Shown here: positions 55,689 to 64,000 of the stretch, in pieces
How the letters are laid out: each line of letters starts with the position of its first letter
Numbering within the stretch: the first letter of the stretch is position 1
Assembly: GCF_900094795.1 (NCBI RefSeq)
Contig: NZ_FMBC01000016.1
Location: 1 to 64,000 of the forward strand
Source: Kosakonia oryziphila
Lineage (GTDB): Bacteria; Pseudomonadota; Gammaproteobacteria; Enterobacterales; Enterobacteriaceae
Direction: 5' to 3'
Length of the DNA: 64,000 nucleotides
Notes under the pieces: model-generated
Databases searched by the model: none
The model's input: the letters and a program-made list of their open reading frames with translations, nothing else
Told to the model about the DNA's origin: nothing
Program-made: the position numbers and the translations under genes

Positions 55689-56171
55689 TGCCACTCCGTT
55701 ATTCACTCGTCGTACCCCATTCATCTCGTTGAGATAAAATTAACGTTGCGGGTTACGAGTTTGTAGCGAGGAGTTTTCCACTTCAAAGTGGAAAGGGAAA
55801 AGGCGTTAGTGATCTGCTCCACATAAATCGTCAGGGAAGAGATATATCACTGCGCATGAGTCACAGATTTACGCAAAAGAAGCGGAAAAATGCCCTTGCA
55901 GAAGCAGAAAAAAACGCAGAAGTCGTAGGGAAAAGCGTGAGCACAATAAGGTTTTCTTATTGCTGATCCGCCTTCAGATCACGCAGAAGATGATCGGTGA
56001 AAGAGGCAACCAGTGGTTGCGGCGGACACCAATGGAAACATTACTTGATGGAAAACACATCTGGGCTGAGAAAAATTTAAGCCAGATGTAATCTGACAGG
56101 CACCTGTATAAATAACCGGTAACTGTCAGATCAGTTCTGAGCTAATACACTTCATGTAACCAGATACCGAA
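55689..56171. promoter_or_regulatory. Control region upstream of the EF_0829-type operon
   Basis: The 483 bases up to cybC contain a 20-base near-perfect palindrome TTTCCACTTCAAAGTGGAAA (55775-55794), a GCAACC-AGT-GGTTGC repeat (56006-56020), and ATCTGACAG/CTGTCAGAT (56091-56131), which may be the cybC terminator. The first two are candidate sites for the PRD activator. No clear sigma-54 element was found. Confidence 0.5.
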
Positions 56172-56558
56172 TTAACGGTATTTCTTATGGTACGTATTGC
56201 GCGTGTCAACAAACCCTTTGGCAGCATCCTGCGCTTCTTTCACTTTGCCTTCATTTGCCAGTTTCAGCGCGCCGTCGATTTGCCCAACCAAAATATCAAA
56301 GCCGTGACGAAAATCTTTCATCTCGGCGCTATCCGGCGCTTTGCCTTCCAGCTTCGGCGGCGTGGTTTTCTGCGCATCCAGCGCAGCGGTACGCATTTTG
56401 GTTAACGCATCTTTCATTTCTGTGGCATCACTGGTTTTCTGCACCACGTTGAGATTTTCGTTGAGGGTATCCATATCCTCACCGAGATCGGCGGCAAACG
56501 CCGTCGAACCGACGAATAATGACGATACAGCAAAGATTGCTAGCAGGTTTTTACGCAT
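56172..56558 (-). CDS. cybC: Cytochrome b562
   Basis: A periplasmic four-helix-bundle cytochrome. A 22-residue signal peptide ([22 protein letters not shown]) precedes a 106-residue mature protein. The heme b ligands Met7 (ADLGEDMDT) and His102 (RNTYHKKYR) are in place. The electron partner is unknown. It is downstream of pmbA on the same strand, as in E. coli relatives. Confidence 0.95.
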   Translation of the reverse strand: MRKNLLAIFAVSSLFVGSTAFAADLGEDMDTLNENLNVVQKTSDATEMKDALTKMRTAALDAQKTTPPKLEGKAPDSAEMKDFRHGFDILVGQIDGALKLANEGKVKEAQDAAKGFVDTRNTYHKKYR

Positions 56559-56618
56559 TGCTTACTTCCTTTTTATTATTCACGCTAAAGGCGCACTGCA
56601 TTGCGCCACGGAGTAATG

Positions 56619-57971
56619 TTATTGTCCGGCGATTTTCATCTCCGGTAACAACACTGAACCACACTGAATGTTACTGCGCTGTTCAATATCGTCACCGATG
56701 GTAACAATATTGCGCCACATCTCTTTTAAGTTGCCAGCGATGGTAATTTCGCTCACCGGATACTGAATTTCGCCATTTTCTACCCAGAAACCGGAAGCGC
56801 CACGGGAATAATCGCCGGTAATACCGCTCACGCCCTGGCCCATTAGCTCGGTTACCACCAGACCGGTGCCCATCTCTTTTAGCATCTGCTCAAAGCTCAG
56901 GCCGCGTCCGGCAATGCGCCAGTTGTGAATACCGCCAGCGTGGCCGGTGCTTTTCAGCCCCAGTTTACGCGCGGAGTAGTTAGTCAGCAGCCACTGCATC
57001 AACACGCCATCTTTAATGATGTCGCGGCGTGCGGTGCGCACACCTTCGCTGTCAAACGGCGTCGAAGCCAGCCCTTTACGCAGATGTGGATGCTCTTCAA
57101 TGGTCAGCCATTCCGGCAGGATCTGTTTGCCGAGATAGTCGAGAAGGAAAGTCGATTTACGGTACACCGCGGCACCAGCGATCGCGCCCACCAGATGACC
57201 GAACAGCCCGGTTGCCACTTCATGACCGAAAATCACTGGCGCTTTCATGGTCGACAGTTTACGCGGCGAGAGGCGCGACAGCGTACGCTTCGCGCACTCT
57301 TCGCCTACCCACTCAGGCGTTTTCAGGTCGTTGATATCGCGGCCAATGGTGTACGCATAATCTCGCTCCATTTCGCCGTTCTCTTCAGCAATCACGCAGC
57401 TCGACAGCGAATGACGCGTGGAGCAGTAGCTTTGCAGCATACCGTGGCTGTTACCGAAAACTTTGATGCCGTAGTGGCTGTTGAAGCTGCCGCCTTCGGT
57501 ATTGGTGATGCGTTTGTCAGCTTTTAGCGCAGTTTGTTCAGCGCGAGCTGCCCACTCAATCGCTTCATCCGGCGTCACTTCCGCCGGGTGGAAAAGATCG
57601 AGATCCGGTGCATCAAAGGCCAGCAACTCTTTGTCTGCCACGCCCGCGTAAGGATCCGGCGAGGTGTAGCGGGCAATATCCAGCGCAGTCTGCACCGTAC
57701 GAGCGATGGCATCCGGGCTGAGATCGGTGGATGACGCGCTACCTTTGCGGTTCTGGTGATAAACGGTGATCCCCAGCGCGCCGTCACTGTTAAATTCTAC
57801 ATTCTCCACTTCACCGTAGCGTGTACTGACGCCTATCCCGGTGGTTTTGCTGACCGCAACTTCCGCACCGTCCGCTTTCCCGGAGGCCAGTTCCAGAGCC
57901 GTGGAAACCGCTTCTTCCAGCGTTTTGCGTTGTTGTGCAACTTGTGTGATTACTTTCATCGCCAATGCCAT
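56619..57971 (-). CDS. pmbA: Metalloprotease PmbA/TldE
   Basis: The 450-residue TldE partner of the TldD/TldE protease, which matures microcin B17 and degrades CcdA in E. coli. [16 protein letters not shown] at 57971 is the E. coli start; the frame is open for 118 codons upstream, across the divergent darP start, but this is not coding. TldE lacks the zinc HExxxH motif of TldD, and none is seen here. Divergent from darP. Confidence 0.96.
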   Translation of the reverse strand: MALAMKVITQVAQQRKTLEEAVSTALELASGKADGAEVAVSKTTGIGVSTRYGEVENVEFNSDGALGITVYHQNRKGSASSTDLSPDAIARTVQTALDIARYTSPDPYAGVADKELLAFDAPDLDLFHPAEVTPDEAIEWAARAEQTALKADKRITNTEGGSFNSHYGIKVFGNSHGMLQSYCSTRHSLSSCVIAEENGEMERDYAYTIGRDINDLKTPEWVGEECAKRTLSRLSPRKLSTMKAPVIFGHEVATGLFGHLVGAIAGAAVYRKSTFLLDYLGKQILPEWLTIEEHPHLRKGLASTPFDSEGVRTARRDIIKDGVLMQWLLTNYSARKLGLKSTGHAGGIHNWRIAGRGLSFEQMLKEMGTGLVVTELMGQGVSGITGDYSRGASGFWVENGEIQYPVSEITIAGNLKEMWRNIVTIGDDIEQRSNIQCGSVLLPEMKIAGQ

Positions 57972-58065
57972 AATTAAGGGAGAGAATCTTTGAAGTCTAA
58001 CAGAGAACCGTTTTTCAGTGTGCGCCTTAACTGGTAACATTAGCCTCTTTTTTAAGGAGCCTGAG

Positions 58066-58620
58066 ATGACAAAGCAGCCCGACGACTGGCTCGATGACGT
58101 GCCCGGTAATGATATTGAAGACGAAGATGATGAGATCATCTGGGTCAGTAAAAGTGAAATTAAGCGCGATGCTGAAGAGTTAAAGCAGCTTGGCGCGGAA
58201 ATGGTCGATCTGGGGAAAAATTCACTGGATAAACTCCCGCTCGACCAGGATCTGCGTGACGCCATTGAACTGGCGCAGCGCATCAAAAAAGAGGGCCGCC
58301 GCCGCCAGTTGCAGCTGATCGGCAAACTGCTGCGTCAACGCGATGTGGATCCTATCCGCCAGGCGCTGGATAAGCTGAAAAACCGTCACAACCAGCAGGT
58401 GGCGTTTTTCCATAAGCTGGAGCAGATTCGCGATCGTCTGATCGAAGAGGGCGACGATGCGGTGCCGGAAGTGCTGAACCTGTGGCCGACCGCCGACCGC
58501 CAGCAACTGCGTTCGCTTGTGCGCAATGCGCAGAAAGAGAAAGAAGGCAACAAACCGCCAAAATCCGCGCGTTTGATTTTCCAGTATCTGCGCGAACTGG
58601 CCGAAACCAGCGAGCAGTAA
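58066..58620 (+). CDS. darP: Ribosome-associated 50S assembly factor DarP (YjgA)
   Basis: A 184-residue, highly charged, all-helical protein that associates with late 50S precursors. [19 protein letters not shown] and the YjgA-family core [20 protein letters not shown] match E. coli. AAGGAGCCTGAG precedes the ATG at 58066. It is divergent from pmbA. Confidence 0.95.
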   Translation: MTKQPDDWLDDVPGNDIEDEDDEIIWVSKSEIKRDAEELKQLGAEMVDLGKNSLDKLPLDQDLRDAIELAQRIKKEGRRRQLQLIGKLLRQRDVDPIRQALDKLKNRHNQQVAFFHKLEQIRDRLIEEGDDAVPEVLNLWPTADRQQLRSLVRNAQKEKEGNKPPKSARLIFQYLRELAETSEQ

Positions 58621-58634
58621 TCACCCTGTAATAA

Positions 58635-58660
58635 CCCTCTCCGCCAGGAGAGGGATTTTT
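58635..58660 (+). terminator. Terminator of darP
   Basis: CCCTCTCC and GGAGAGGG form an 8-bp stem with a 4-base loop followed by ATTTTT, 15 bases after the stop. Confidence 0.8.
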
Positions 58661-58908
58661 CCCCCGTTTTTATCGCCTTTATAAATAACTCCCGCTTAGC
58701 TGAAGCGTTAAAGCTAAAATCATCACTGATCACAAATTTAATACCGTTATACGTTTCATTTCTCGCATAAATGAGATCAATGTTCGCTTTTCATACAGGA
58801 CTTTGCACTGTTTTTCATCAGATGAATCGGATCACATTTTCCCGGCTGCGCAAAACGTAGATTTTCGCTGTGGTGACTATAATCGATTCAGCTAAAAAGG
58901 ATGGAATG

Positions 58909-60117
58909 ATGAAAAAGACAGTAATGTTTTCCGCTCTTGCACTGCTTATCTCTGGCCCTGTAATGGCAAAAACCTGGGTGCTGACAAGTGCTGAAGGCGG
59001 TACAGAGCAAGGAAACTGGCGGATCACCAGCGATCAGCTGAACATCAAAGATCAGCAATTCAGCATTGAGCAGGTAGTACTGCACGGTGGTAAGCAGGAA
59101 GGCAGCAAAGTCATTAAACTGATCAGCAAAAATGGCCTCACCATCGCCCTTAGCCCGACACGTGGTATGAATTTGCTTTACGCCGACGGGTTTGGCGTCC
59201 ATATGGGCTGGAATTCGCCGGTGAAAGAGGTAGTCAACCCAGCATTTATTAACCTCGAAAGCCGTAACGGTCTGGGCTGGCTGGAAGGTTTCAACGAGAT
59301 GGTGGTGCGCTGCGGTTATGAATGGACCGGCCATCCGGTCACCGCTGACGGGCAGATTTATACCCTGCACGGCAAAGTGGGTAACACGCCAGCGTCCCAG
59401 GTTTCGGTGGATGTCAGCGAAACAGCACCTTATGAAATTCGTATTCGCGGGCTGGTAAAAGAGAGCGCATTTAAAAAAGTGGATCTGCAAACGGAGACGG
59501 AGCTGCGCTATATTCCTGGCAGCAACAGCTTCAGCCTGCATGATGTGCTGACCAACCATGCGGATTACCCACACGACTATCAAATTATCTATCACAGCAA
59601 CTTCGGCAAACCGATTCTCGAGCAGGGTGCACGTTTTATAACGCCGTATGAAAATGTCAGCCCCTTCAATGACTACGCCAAAGGCGGTCTGAAAGAGTGG
59701 CAAACCTACGCCGGGCCGACCAAAGGTTTCGACGAGATGGTGTTTAATATCAAGCCGCTGTTTGATGCCAGTAAACAAACGGTAGCCGCACTGGTGAACA
59801 AAGCGGGCGATAAAGGGGTGGCAATTAGCTATAACACCGAACAACTGCCGGTGCTGACGATGTGGAAAAACACCGATACGGAAAAACAGGGCTATGTAAC
59901 CGGAATTGAGCCGGGCACCAGCTATGCCTATCCGGTCACTATTGAACGTGCGCAAAAACGCGTAAAACAGCTACAGCCGGGCCAGAGTACACGCTTCGAT
60001 CTCACTTACACTCTGCTGCATAACAGCGCCCAGGTGGCTGATGTAGAGAAACGCGTGAAAGAGATTCAGGGCAGTAAAACGCCGCAAACTATCGACACGC
60101 CGATGGCAAAAGAGTAA
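58909..60117 (+). CDS. Exported DUF4432 protein, aldose-1-epimerase-like
   Basis: A 402-residue protein with a signal peptide (MKKTVMFSALALLISGPVMA) and a DUF4432 domain of the galactose-mutarotase fold. Features include ALSPTRGMNLLYADGFGVHM, GFNEMVVRCGYEWTGHP, YTLHGKVGNTPAS, YHSNFGKPILEQG and GIEPGTSYAY, where the His and Glu of mutarotases would sit. It would act on a sugar or sugar acid in the periplasm; the substrate is unknown. A TATAAT at 58878-58883 suggests a promoter. It stands alone, between darP and mpl. Confidence 0.8.
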   Translation: MKKTVMFSALALLISGPVMAKTWVLTSAEGGTEQGNWRITSDQLNIKDQQFSIEQVVLHGGKQEGSKVIKLISKNGLTIALSPTRGMNLLYADGFGVHMGWNSPVKEVVNPAFINLESRNGLGWLEGFNEMVVRCGYEWTGHPVTADGQIYTLHGKVGNTPASQVSVDVSETAPYEIRIRGLVKESAFKKVDLQTETELRYIPGSNSFSLHDVLTNHADYPHDYQIIYHSNFGKPILEQGARFITPYENVSPFNDYAKGGLKEWQTYAGPTKGFDEMVFNIKPLFDASKQTVAALVNKAGDKGVAISYNTEQLPVLTMWKNTDTEKQGYVTGIEPGTSYAYPVTIERAQKRVKQLQPGQSTRFDLTYTLLHNSAQVADVEKRVKEIQGSKTPQTIDTPMAKE

Positions 60118-60128
60118 TTCGCAGTCAT

Positions 60129-60164
60129 AAAAAAACCGCGCCGGTTTCCCGGTCGCGGTTTTTT
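60129..60164. terminator. Bidirectional terminator between the DUF4432 gene and mpl
   Basis: AAAAAACCGCG and CGCGGTTTTTT flank a loop that contains a second short stem (CCGG/CCGG). The T-runs on both strands serve the convergent genes. Confidence 0.9.
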
Positions 60165-60178
60165 GCTTCAGCCAGCCG

Positions 60179-61561
60179 TCAGAGCTTTTCTGCTTCGGCC
60201 TCAGCTTTTTTCGCTAAACCATCAAGCAGCTTCTGGTGAATACCACCGAAACCGCCATTGCTCATCACCAGAATGTGATCGCCAGGCTGTGCGGTTTTGA
60301 TGATCATCTCCGCCAGCGCATCGACATCAGCGCTCCAGTGAGCAGGCTGCACGCAGGCATCCGCCACTTCCGCTACCTGCCACGGAATATGCTGCGGTTG
60401 CAGCAGGAACACTTCGTCTGCGCGTCCCAACGATGGTGCCAGGTCGTCTTTGCAGATGCCCATTTTCATCGTGTTGGAACGCGGTTCCAGCACGGCGATG
60501 ATTTTCGCGGTACCACCGACTTTACCGCGCAGCGCAGCCAATGTGGCGAGGATCGCGGTCGGGTGGTGCGCAAAATCGTCATACACAGTTACACCGTTCA
60601 CTTCCCCGCGCAGTTCCAGGCGACGGCGGGCATTGATAAACGAGCCAAGTGCACTGGCGGCATCCGCCGGTGCAACGCCAACATGGCGCGCGGCGGCAAT
60701 GGCCATCAAACCGTTGTGCATGTTGTGTTCACCCACCAGCCCCCAGTTCACCTGCCCGACGCATGTGCCGTCCAGCCAGACTTCCCAGCTTGAGGCATCG
60801 ATGTTCAGTTTCTTCGCTTGCCAATGTCCCTGTTCGCCCACCAGCTCCTGCTCGCTCCAGCAGCCCATCGCCATGGTCTGCTTCAGGTTAATGTCGTTTT
60901 CCGGCCAGATGATTTTCCCCTGCCCCGGCACGATACGCACCAGGTGGTGGAACTGCTTCTGAATCGCCTTCAGGTCGTCAAAAATATCTGCATGATCGAA
61001 CTCAAGGTTATTCAAAATCAGCGTACGCGGGCAGTAATGAACGAATTTGGAACGCTTATCGAAGAAAGCGCAGTCATACTCATCGGCTTCGATAACGAAG
61101 AAAGGGCTGTCGCCCAGACGCGCAGAAACCTCAAAGTTCCCAGGTACGCCGCCAATGACAAAGCCCGGCTTGTAGCCACAGGCTTCGAGGATCCAGGTTA
61201 CCATCCCGGCGGTAGTAGTTTTGCCGTGCGTACCAGCAACGGCGACGACCCAGCGATCGCGCAGAACAAAGTCGTGCAGCCACTGCGGGCCAGACATAAA
61301 CGGAATGTTTTTCTCCAGCACCACTTCCACACATGGATTACCGCGCCTCATGACATTGCCGATAATAACCAAATCCGGTGCAGGATCGAGCTGGCTTGCG
61401 TCATAGCCTTCAATCAGCTCAATACCTTCCTTTTCGAGCAGGGTGCTCATCGGCGGGTAAATATTGGCGTCGGAGCCCGTAACCTGATGTCCCAACGAAC
61501 GCGCCAGCAAGGCCAGGCCGCCCATGAAAGTGCCACAAATTCCCAAAATATGAATGCGCAT
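60179..61561 (-). CDS. mpl: UDP-N-acetylmuramate:L-alanyl-gamma-D-glutamyl-meso-diaminopimelate ligase
   Basis: Recycles murein tripeptide by joining it to UDP-MurNAc. A 460-residue Mur-ligase with the ATP loop VAGTHGKTTTAGMV, NNLEFDHADIFDDL and GEVNGVTVYDDFAHHP. MRIHILGICGTFMGGLALLA is the Rossmann-like N-terminus. Divergent from fbp, as in E. coli. Confidence 0.97.
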   Translation of the reverse strand: MRIHILGICGTFMGGLALLARSLGHQVTGSDANIYPPMSTLLEKEGIELIEGYDASQLDPAPDLVIIGNVMRRGNPCVEVVLEKNIPFMSGPQWLHDFVLRDRWVVAVAGTHGKTTTAGMVTWILEACGYKPGFVIGGVPGNFEVSARLGDSPFFVIEADEYDCAFFDKRSKFVHYCPRTLILNNLEFDHADIFDDLKAIQKQFHHLVRIVPGQGKIIWPENDINLKQTMAMGCWSEQELVGEQGHWQAKKLNIDASSWEVWLDGTCVGQVNWGLVGEHNMHNGLMAIAAARHVGVAPADAASALGSFINARRRLELRGEVNGVTVYDDFAHHPTAILATLAALRGKVGGTAKIIAVLEPRSNTMKMGICKDDLAPSLGRADEVFLLQPQHIPWQVAEVADACVQPAHWSADVDALAEMIIKTAQPGDHILVMSNGGFGGIHQKLLDGLAKKAEAEAEKL

Positions 61562-61837
61562 ACGTTTTTATCCTTTCCAGAACTGGCGCACATTTTACGC
61601 ATATGTTTAACGTCTGAGAAATGCATTTCAGGATAATCCCCATACTGCTGGTGCGATTCACCTGAGCACGGACTGTTGAATCTTTGTTAGTATTGTTGTA
61701 AGTCCGTCACGTTTTCGGCTTCGAAAGCGCTGGCTGTTAAGGTTCAGGCTGTTTACTATCCGGAACTTGCTGTTACCAGCAACCTGAAACCTTCAGGACA
61801 AGATCGCTTTACTCCATATACATGCAGGGAAAGTGTT
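61562..61837. promoter_or_regulatory. Divergent mpl/fbp control region
   Basis: This region holds the promoters of both genes. CAGGGAAAGTGTT gives the fbp ribosome binding site. I see no strong operator or gene. Confidence 0.45.
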
Positions 61838-62836
61838 ATGAAAACGTTAGGTGAATTTATTGTCGAAAAGCAGCACGAGTTCTCACACGCCACCGGTGAA
61901 TTAACTGCTTTGCTGTCGGCGATAAAACTGGGCGCCAAGATCATTCATCGTGATATCAATAAGGCCGGTCTGGTCGATATCCTGGGTGCAAGCGGTGCTG
62001 AAAACGTCCAGGGCGAGGAGCAACAAAAACTCGACCTGTTCGCAAACGAAAAACTGAAAGCTGCACTTCGCGCACGCGATATCGTGGCCGGTATTGCTTC
62101 TGAAGAAGAGGACGAAATTGTCGTTTTCGAAGGTTGTGAACACGCCAAATACGTGGTGCTGATGGATCCTCTTGATGGCTCATCAAATATCGACGTTAAC
62201 GTCTCTGTTGGCACCATTTTCTCTATTTACCGCCGCGTGACGCCCGTCGGCACATCGGTTACAGAAGAAGACTTCCTGCAACCGGGCAACAAACAGGTTG
62301 CGGCGGGCTATGTGGTCTACGGTTCGTCCACTATGCTGGTTTACACCACTGGCTGCGGTGTTCACGCCTTTACATACGATCCATCACTCGGCGTTTTCTG
62401 CCTGTGCCAGGAGCGTATGAAGTTCCCGGAGCGTGGTAATACCTACTCCATCAACGAAGGGAACTACATCAAATTCCCGCAGGGTGTGAAAAAGTACCTG
62501 AAGTTCTGCCAGGAAGAGGATAAAGCGTCCAACCGTCCATATACCACGCGCTATATCGGCTCGCTGGTCGCAGATTTCCACCGCAATCTGCTGAAAGGCG
62601 GCATCTACCTCTACCCAAGCACTGCAAGCCACCCGCAAGGGAAACTGCGTCTGCTGTATGAGTGCAATCCGATGGCGTTCCTTGCTGAACAGGCGGGCGG
62701 CAAAGCGAGCGACGGAAAAGAGCGAATTCTGGATATTCAACCGGAAAGCCTGCACCAGCGCCGTCCGTTCTTCGTCGGCAATGAGCACATGGTTGAAGAT
62801 GTAGAACGTTTTATGCGTGAATACCCGGACGCATAA
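61838..62836 (+). CDS. fbp: Fructose-1,6-bisphosphatase, class I
   Basis: The key gluconeogenic phosphatase, 332 residues as in E. coli. Metal-binding motifs are [13 protein letters not shown] (Glu) and [20 protein letters not shown] (Asp). [20 protein letters not shown] is the substrate-binding region. AMP- and citrate-type allosteric regulation is known for the family. Confidence 0.97.
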   Translation: MKTLGEFIVEKQHEFSHATGELTALLSAIKLGAKIIHRDINKAGLVDILGASGAENVQGEEQQKLDLFANEKLKAALRARDIVAGIASEEEDEIVVFEGCEHAKYVVLMDPLDGSSNIDVNVSVGTIFSIYRRVTPVGTSVTEEDFLQPGNKQVAAGYVVYGSSTMLVYTTGCGVHAFTYDPSLGVFCLCQERMKFPERGNTYSINEGNYIKFPQGVKKYLKFCQEEDKASNRPYTTRYIGSLVADFHRNLLKGGIYLYPSTASHPQGKLRLLYECNPMAFLAEQAGGKASDGKERILDIQPESLHQRRPFFVGNEHMVEDVERFMREYPDA

Positions 62837-62856
62837 GCGCCGGGAAAGAGGGGCAA

Positions 62857-62882
62857 AGCGCCACGCCTGTGGCGCTTTTTTT
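62857..62882 (+). terminator. Terminator of fbp
   Basis: AGCGCCAC and GTGGCGCT form an 8-bp stem with loop GCCT, then a run of Ts. It overlaps the stop codon of the convergent DUF2569 gene. Confidence 0.88.
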
Positions 62883-63377
62883 AGCGCACGAAAGTCCGTT
62901 TAACGCGCTCAGAGATGAGGAAATACGGCACCCAAATCGCTGCGCTTATCGCATTGCGGATCAACGCACTCACGGTTTCGAAGACATACGGCAGCGCGAT
63001 AAGGTAGTGCGCCAGCAATAAATCAACGCCGTAAAAAAGCAGCCAAATCAGCAGAAAACCAATGTAAAAGCGCGGAAGCTGACGCTTTTTTCGAAAAAAC
63101 AGGCTGCAAACAAACAGCGTATAAGCGAACATGGCGCTATAAAAAACCAGTTCGTAAATCAGCAGTACTCTCGGCCCAGTGTCGATGGCACTGTAGTGCT
63201 CCATCAACACTTTGGTGGCGGTATTAATGGAGGCAATGATCGCAATCAGCGACACCAGCAGGCCAATCGCTGGTACAAACAACCAGCCGCGGATCTTTTT
63301 AAATTCGCGCTCTTCACATACCGCGCAATAATCGCTGTCCTTCAGCGCTTCATTATCGCATTGAATACAAACACCAT
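62881..63377 (-). pseudogene. DUF2569 membrane protein with a zinc-ribbon head, apparent early frameshift
   Basis: The frame encodes CIQCDNEALKDSDYCAVCEE (a two-CxxC ribbon), then GWLFVPAIGLLVSLIAIIAS and three more membrane spans typical of DUF2569 proteins. No start codon exists in this frame near the ribbon. AAGGAAGAGAA and an ATG at 63377 lie just upstream but one base out of frame: ATGGTGTTTGTATTC would need one more T to join. The frame also runs open into the chemotaxis gene, which is not coding here. Either a recent one-base deletion or a sequencing error in the T-run. Confidence 0.6.
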
Positions 63378-63391
63378 TTCTCTTCCTTAGA

Positions 63392-64000
63392 TTATCCCTG
63401 GGCTTGCAGGCGGAATGATGCCATCGCTTGTAGCAACTCGCGCGACTGCTCTTCCAGCGAACGGGTCGCGGCAGATGATTGTTGTACCAGCGCCGCATTC
63501 TGCTGCGCGGTTTCATCCATCTGACTGACCGCGATATTAACCTGCTCAATACCCCGGCTCTGCTCCTGCGATGCATTAGCGATTTCGCGCATCAGTTTGG
63601 TCATACGCAGCACTTCTTCGGCAATTTCATCCATCGTTTCACCCGCCTGCATCGCCAGATCGCTGCCTTCAGACACCTGCGACTGCGAGCTGCTTATTAA
63701 ATGGCGGATCTCTTTCGCCGATTCGGCGCTGCGGCTGGCAAGATTACGCACTTCCCCGGCAACCACCGCGAAACCACGCCCCTGCTCTCCCGCGCGCGCC
63801 GCTTCGACCGCAGCATTCAACGCAAGGATATTGGTCTGAAAGGCAATGGCATCAATCACGCTGAGAATATCGGCGATGCGATCGGAGCTACTGGAAATAT
63901 CGCGCATTTTTTCAATTACATAGCATACCATTTCACTGCCGCGATCGGCGGTATCGGAAACGGTTTTAGCCAGTTTATGCGCCTGCTCGGCGTTGTCGGC
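63392..64000 (-). CDS. Methyl-accepting chemotaxis protein, C-terminal part (cut by window edge)
   Basis: 203 codons of a chemoreceptor signalling domain, continuing beyond the window. The hairpin tip that contacts CheA/CheW is complete: [20 protein letters not shown] and [18 protein letters not shown]. Methylation-helix residues [19 protein letters not shown] and [17 protein letters not shown] follow. It ends in FRLQAQG without the NWETF-type pentapeptide that tethers CheR/CheB in Tsr and Tar. The sensing domain is outside the window. Confidence 0.93.
   Translation of the reverse strand, partial: ADNAEQAHKLAKTVSDTADRGSEMVCYVIEKMRDISSSSDRIADILSVIDAIAFQTNILALNAAVEAARAGEQGRGFAVVAGEVRNLASRSAESAKEIRHLISSSQSQVSEGSDLAMQAGETMDEIAEEVLRMTKLMREIANASQEQSRGIEQVNIAVSQMDETAQQNAALVQQSSAATRSLEEQSRELLQAMASFRLQAQG

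Noticed and set aside
57972-58325. A 118-codon upstream extension of pmbA
   Set aside because: It runs through the pmbA/darP promoter region and into darP; the E. coli-like start at 57971 explains the protein fully.

Overview
This window is an enterobacterial chromosome segment. It has the gene order of the E. coli/Salmonella leuX-to-fbp region, and its proteins are close to E. coli and Salmonella orthologues. Several features point to an Enterobacter/Kosakonia/Citrobacter-like member of the Enterobacteriaceae rather than E. coli itself: miaE, an arginine deiminase operon, a single-chain dihydroxyacetone kinase and ERIC repeats are all present. I cannot name the species from the sequence alone.

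Layout, left part. Bases 1-6166 are the AT-rich integrase-proximal end of a genomic island inserted at the 3' end of tRNA-Leu (leuX, 6167-6251, minus strand). The island holds an IS3-family transposase tail, a three-gene restriction-modification cassette (N4-cytosine-type methyltransferase, McrB-like AAA+ GTPase, McrC-like nuclease) and a P4-type tyrosine integrase. Right of leuX, 6.6-10.2 kb carries an accessory block. It has a LuxR-type regulator with a degenerate receiver and, facing it, a compact minus-strand cassette of two DUF2589 proteins, a GH24 phage-type lysozyme, a secreted barnase-fold protein that seems to lack barnase's catalytic residues, and a 47-codon ORF with a good ribosome binding site. 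I regard this cassette as the most likely undescribed system in the window.

Layout, core. From 10.4 kb the order is ahr, dhaK, lptGF, pepA-holC-valS, yjgN (interrupted by an amber codon), yjgM, miaE, rraB, argI, yjgK, the arc operon (arginine deiminase, carbamate kinase, catabolic ornithine carbamoyltransferase, YfcC-type transporter, ArgR paralogue), pyrLBI with its attenuator, two tandem ERIC repeats, ridA, mgtA with mgtL leader, treR-treBC and nrdD-nrdG. Pathways represented are pyrimidine and arginine synthesis, arginine fermentation, trehalose uptake, Mg2+ import and anaerobic dNTP synthesis.

Layout, right part. After nrdG lie a RelBE-type toxin-antitoxin pair and an eroded divergent AraC/short-chain dehydrogenase pair. 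Next is a ten-gene minus-strand operon of the EF_0829/AHA_3910 type: PRD protein, SFCGS protein, DUF4312, DUF4311, DUF4310, amidohydrolase, DgaE-like PLP lyase, KDGP aldolase, periplasmic beta-propeller lactonase and PRD/EIIA regulator. It looks like uptake and breakdown of an unidentified amino-sugar-acid-like compound to pyruvate and a triose phosphate. Its SFCGS protein resembles RpiB/LacAB isomerases. The window ends with cybC, pmbA, darP, a periplasmic DUF4432 protein, mpl, fbp, a frameshifted DUF2569 gene and the C-terminal part of a chemotaxis receptor.
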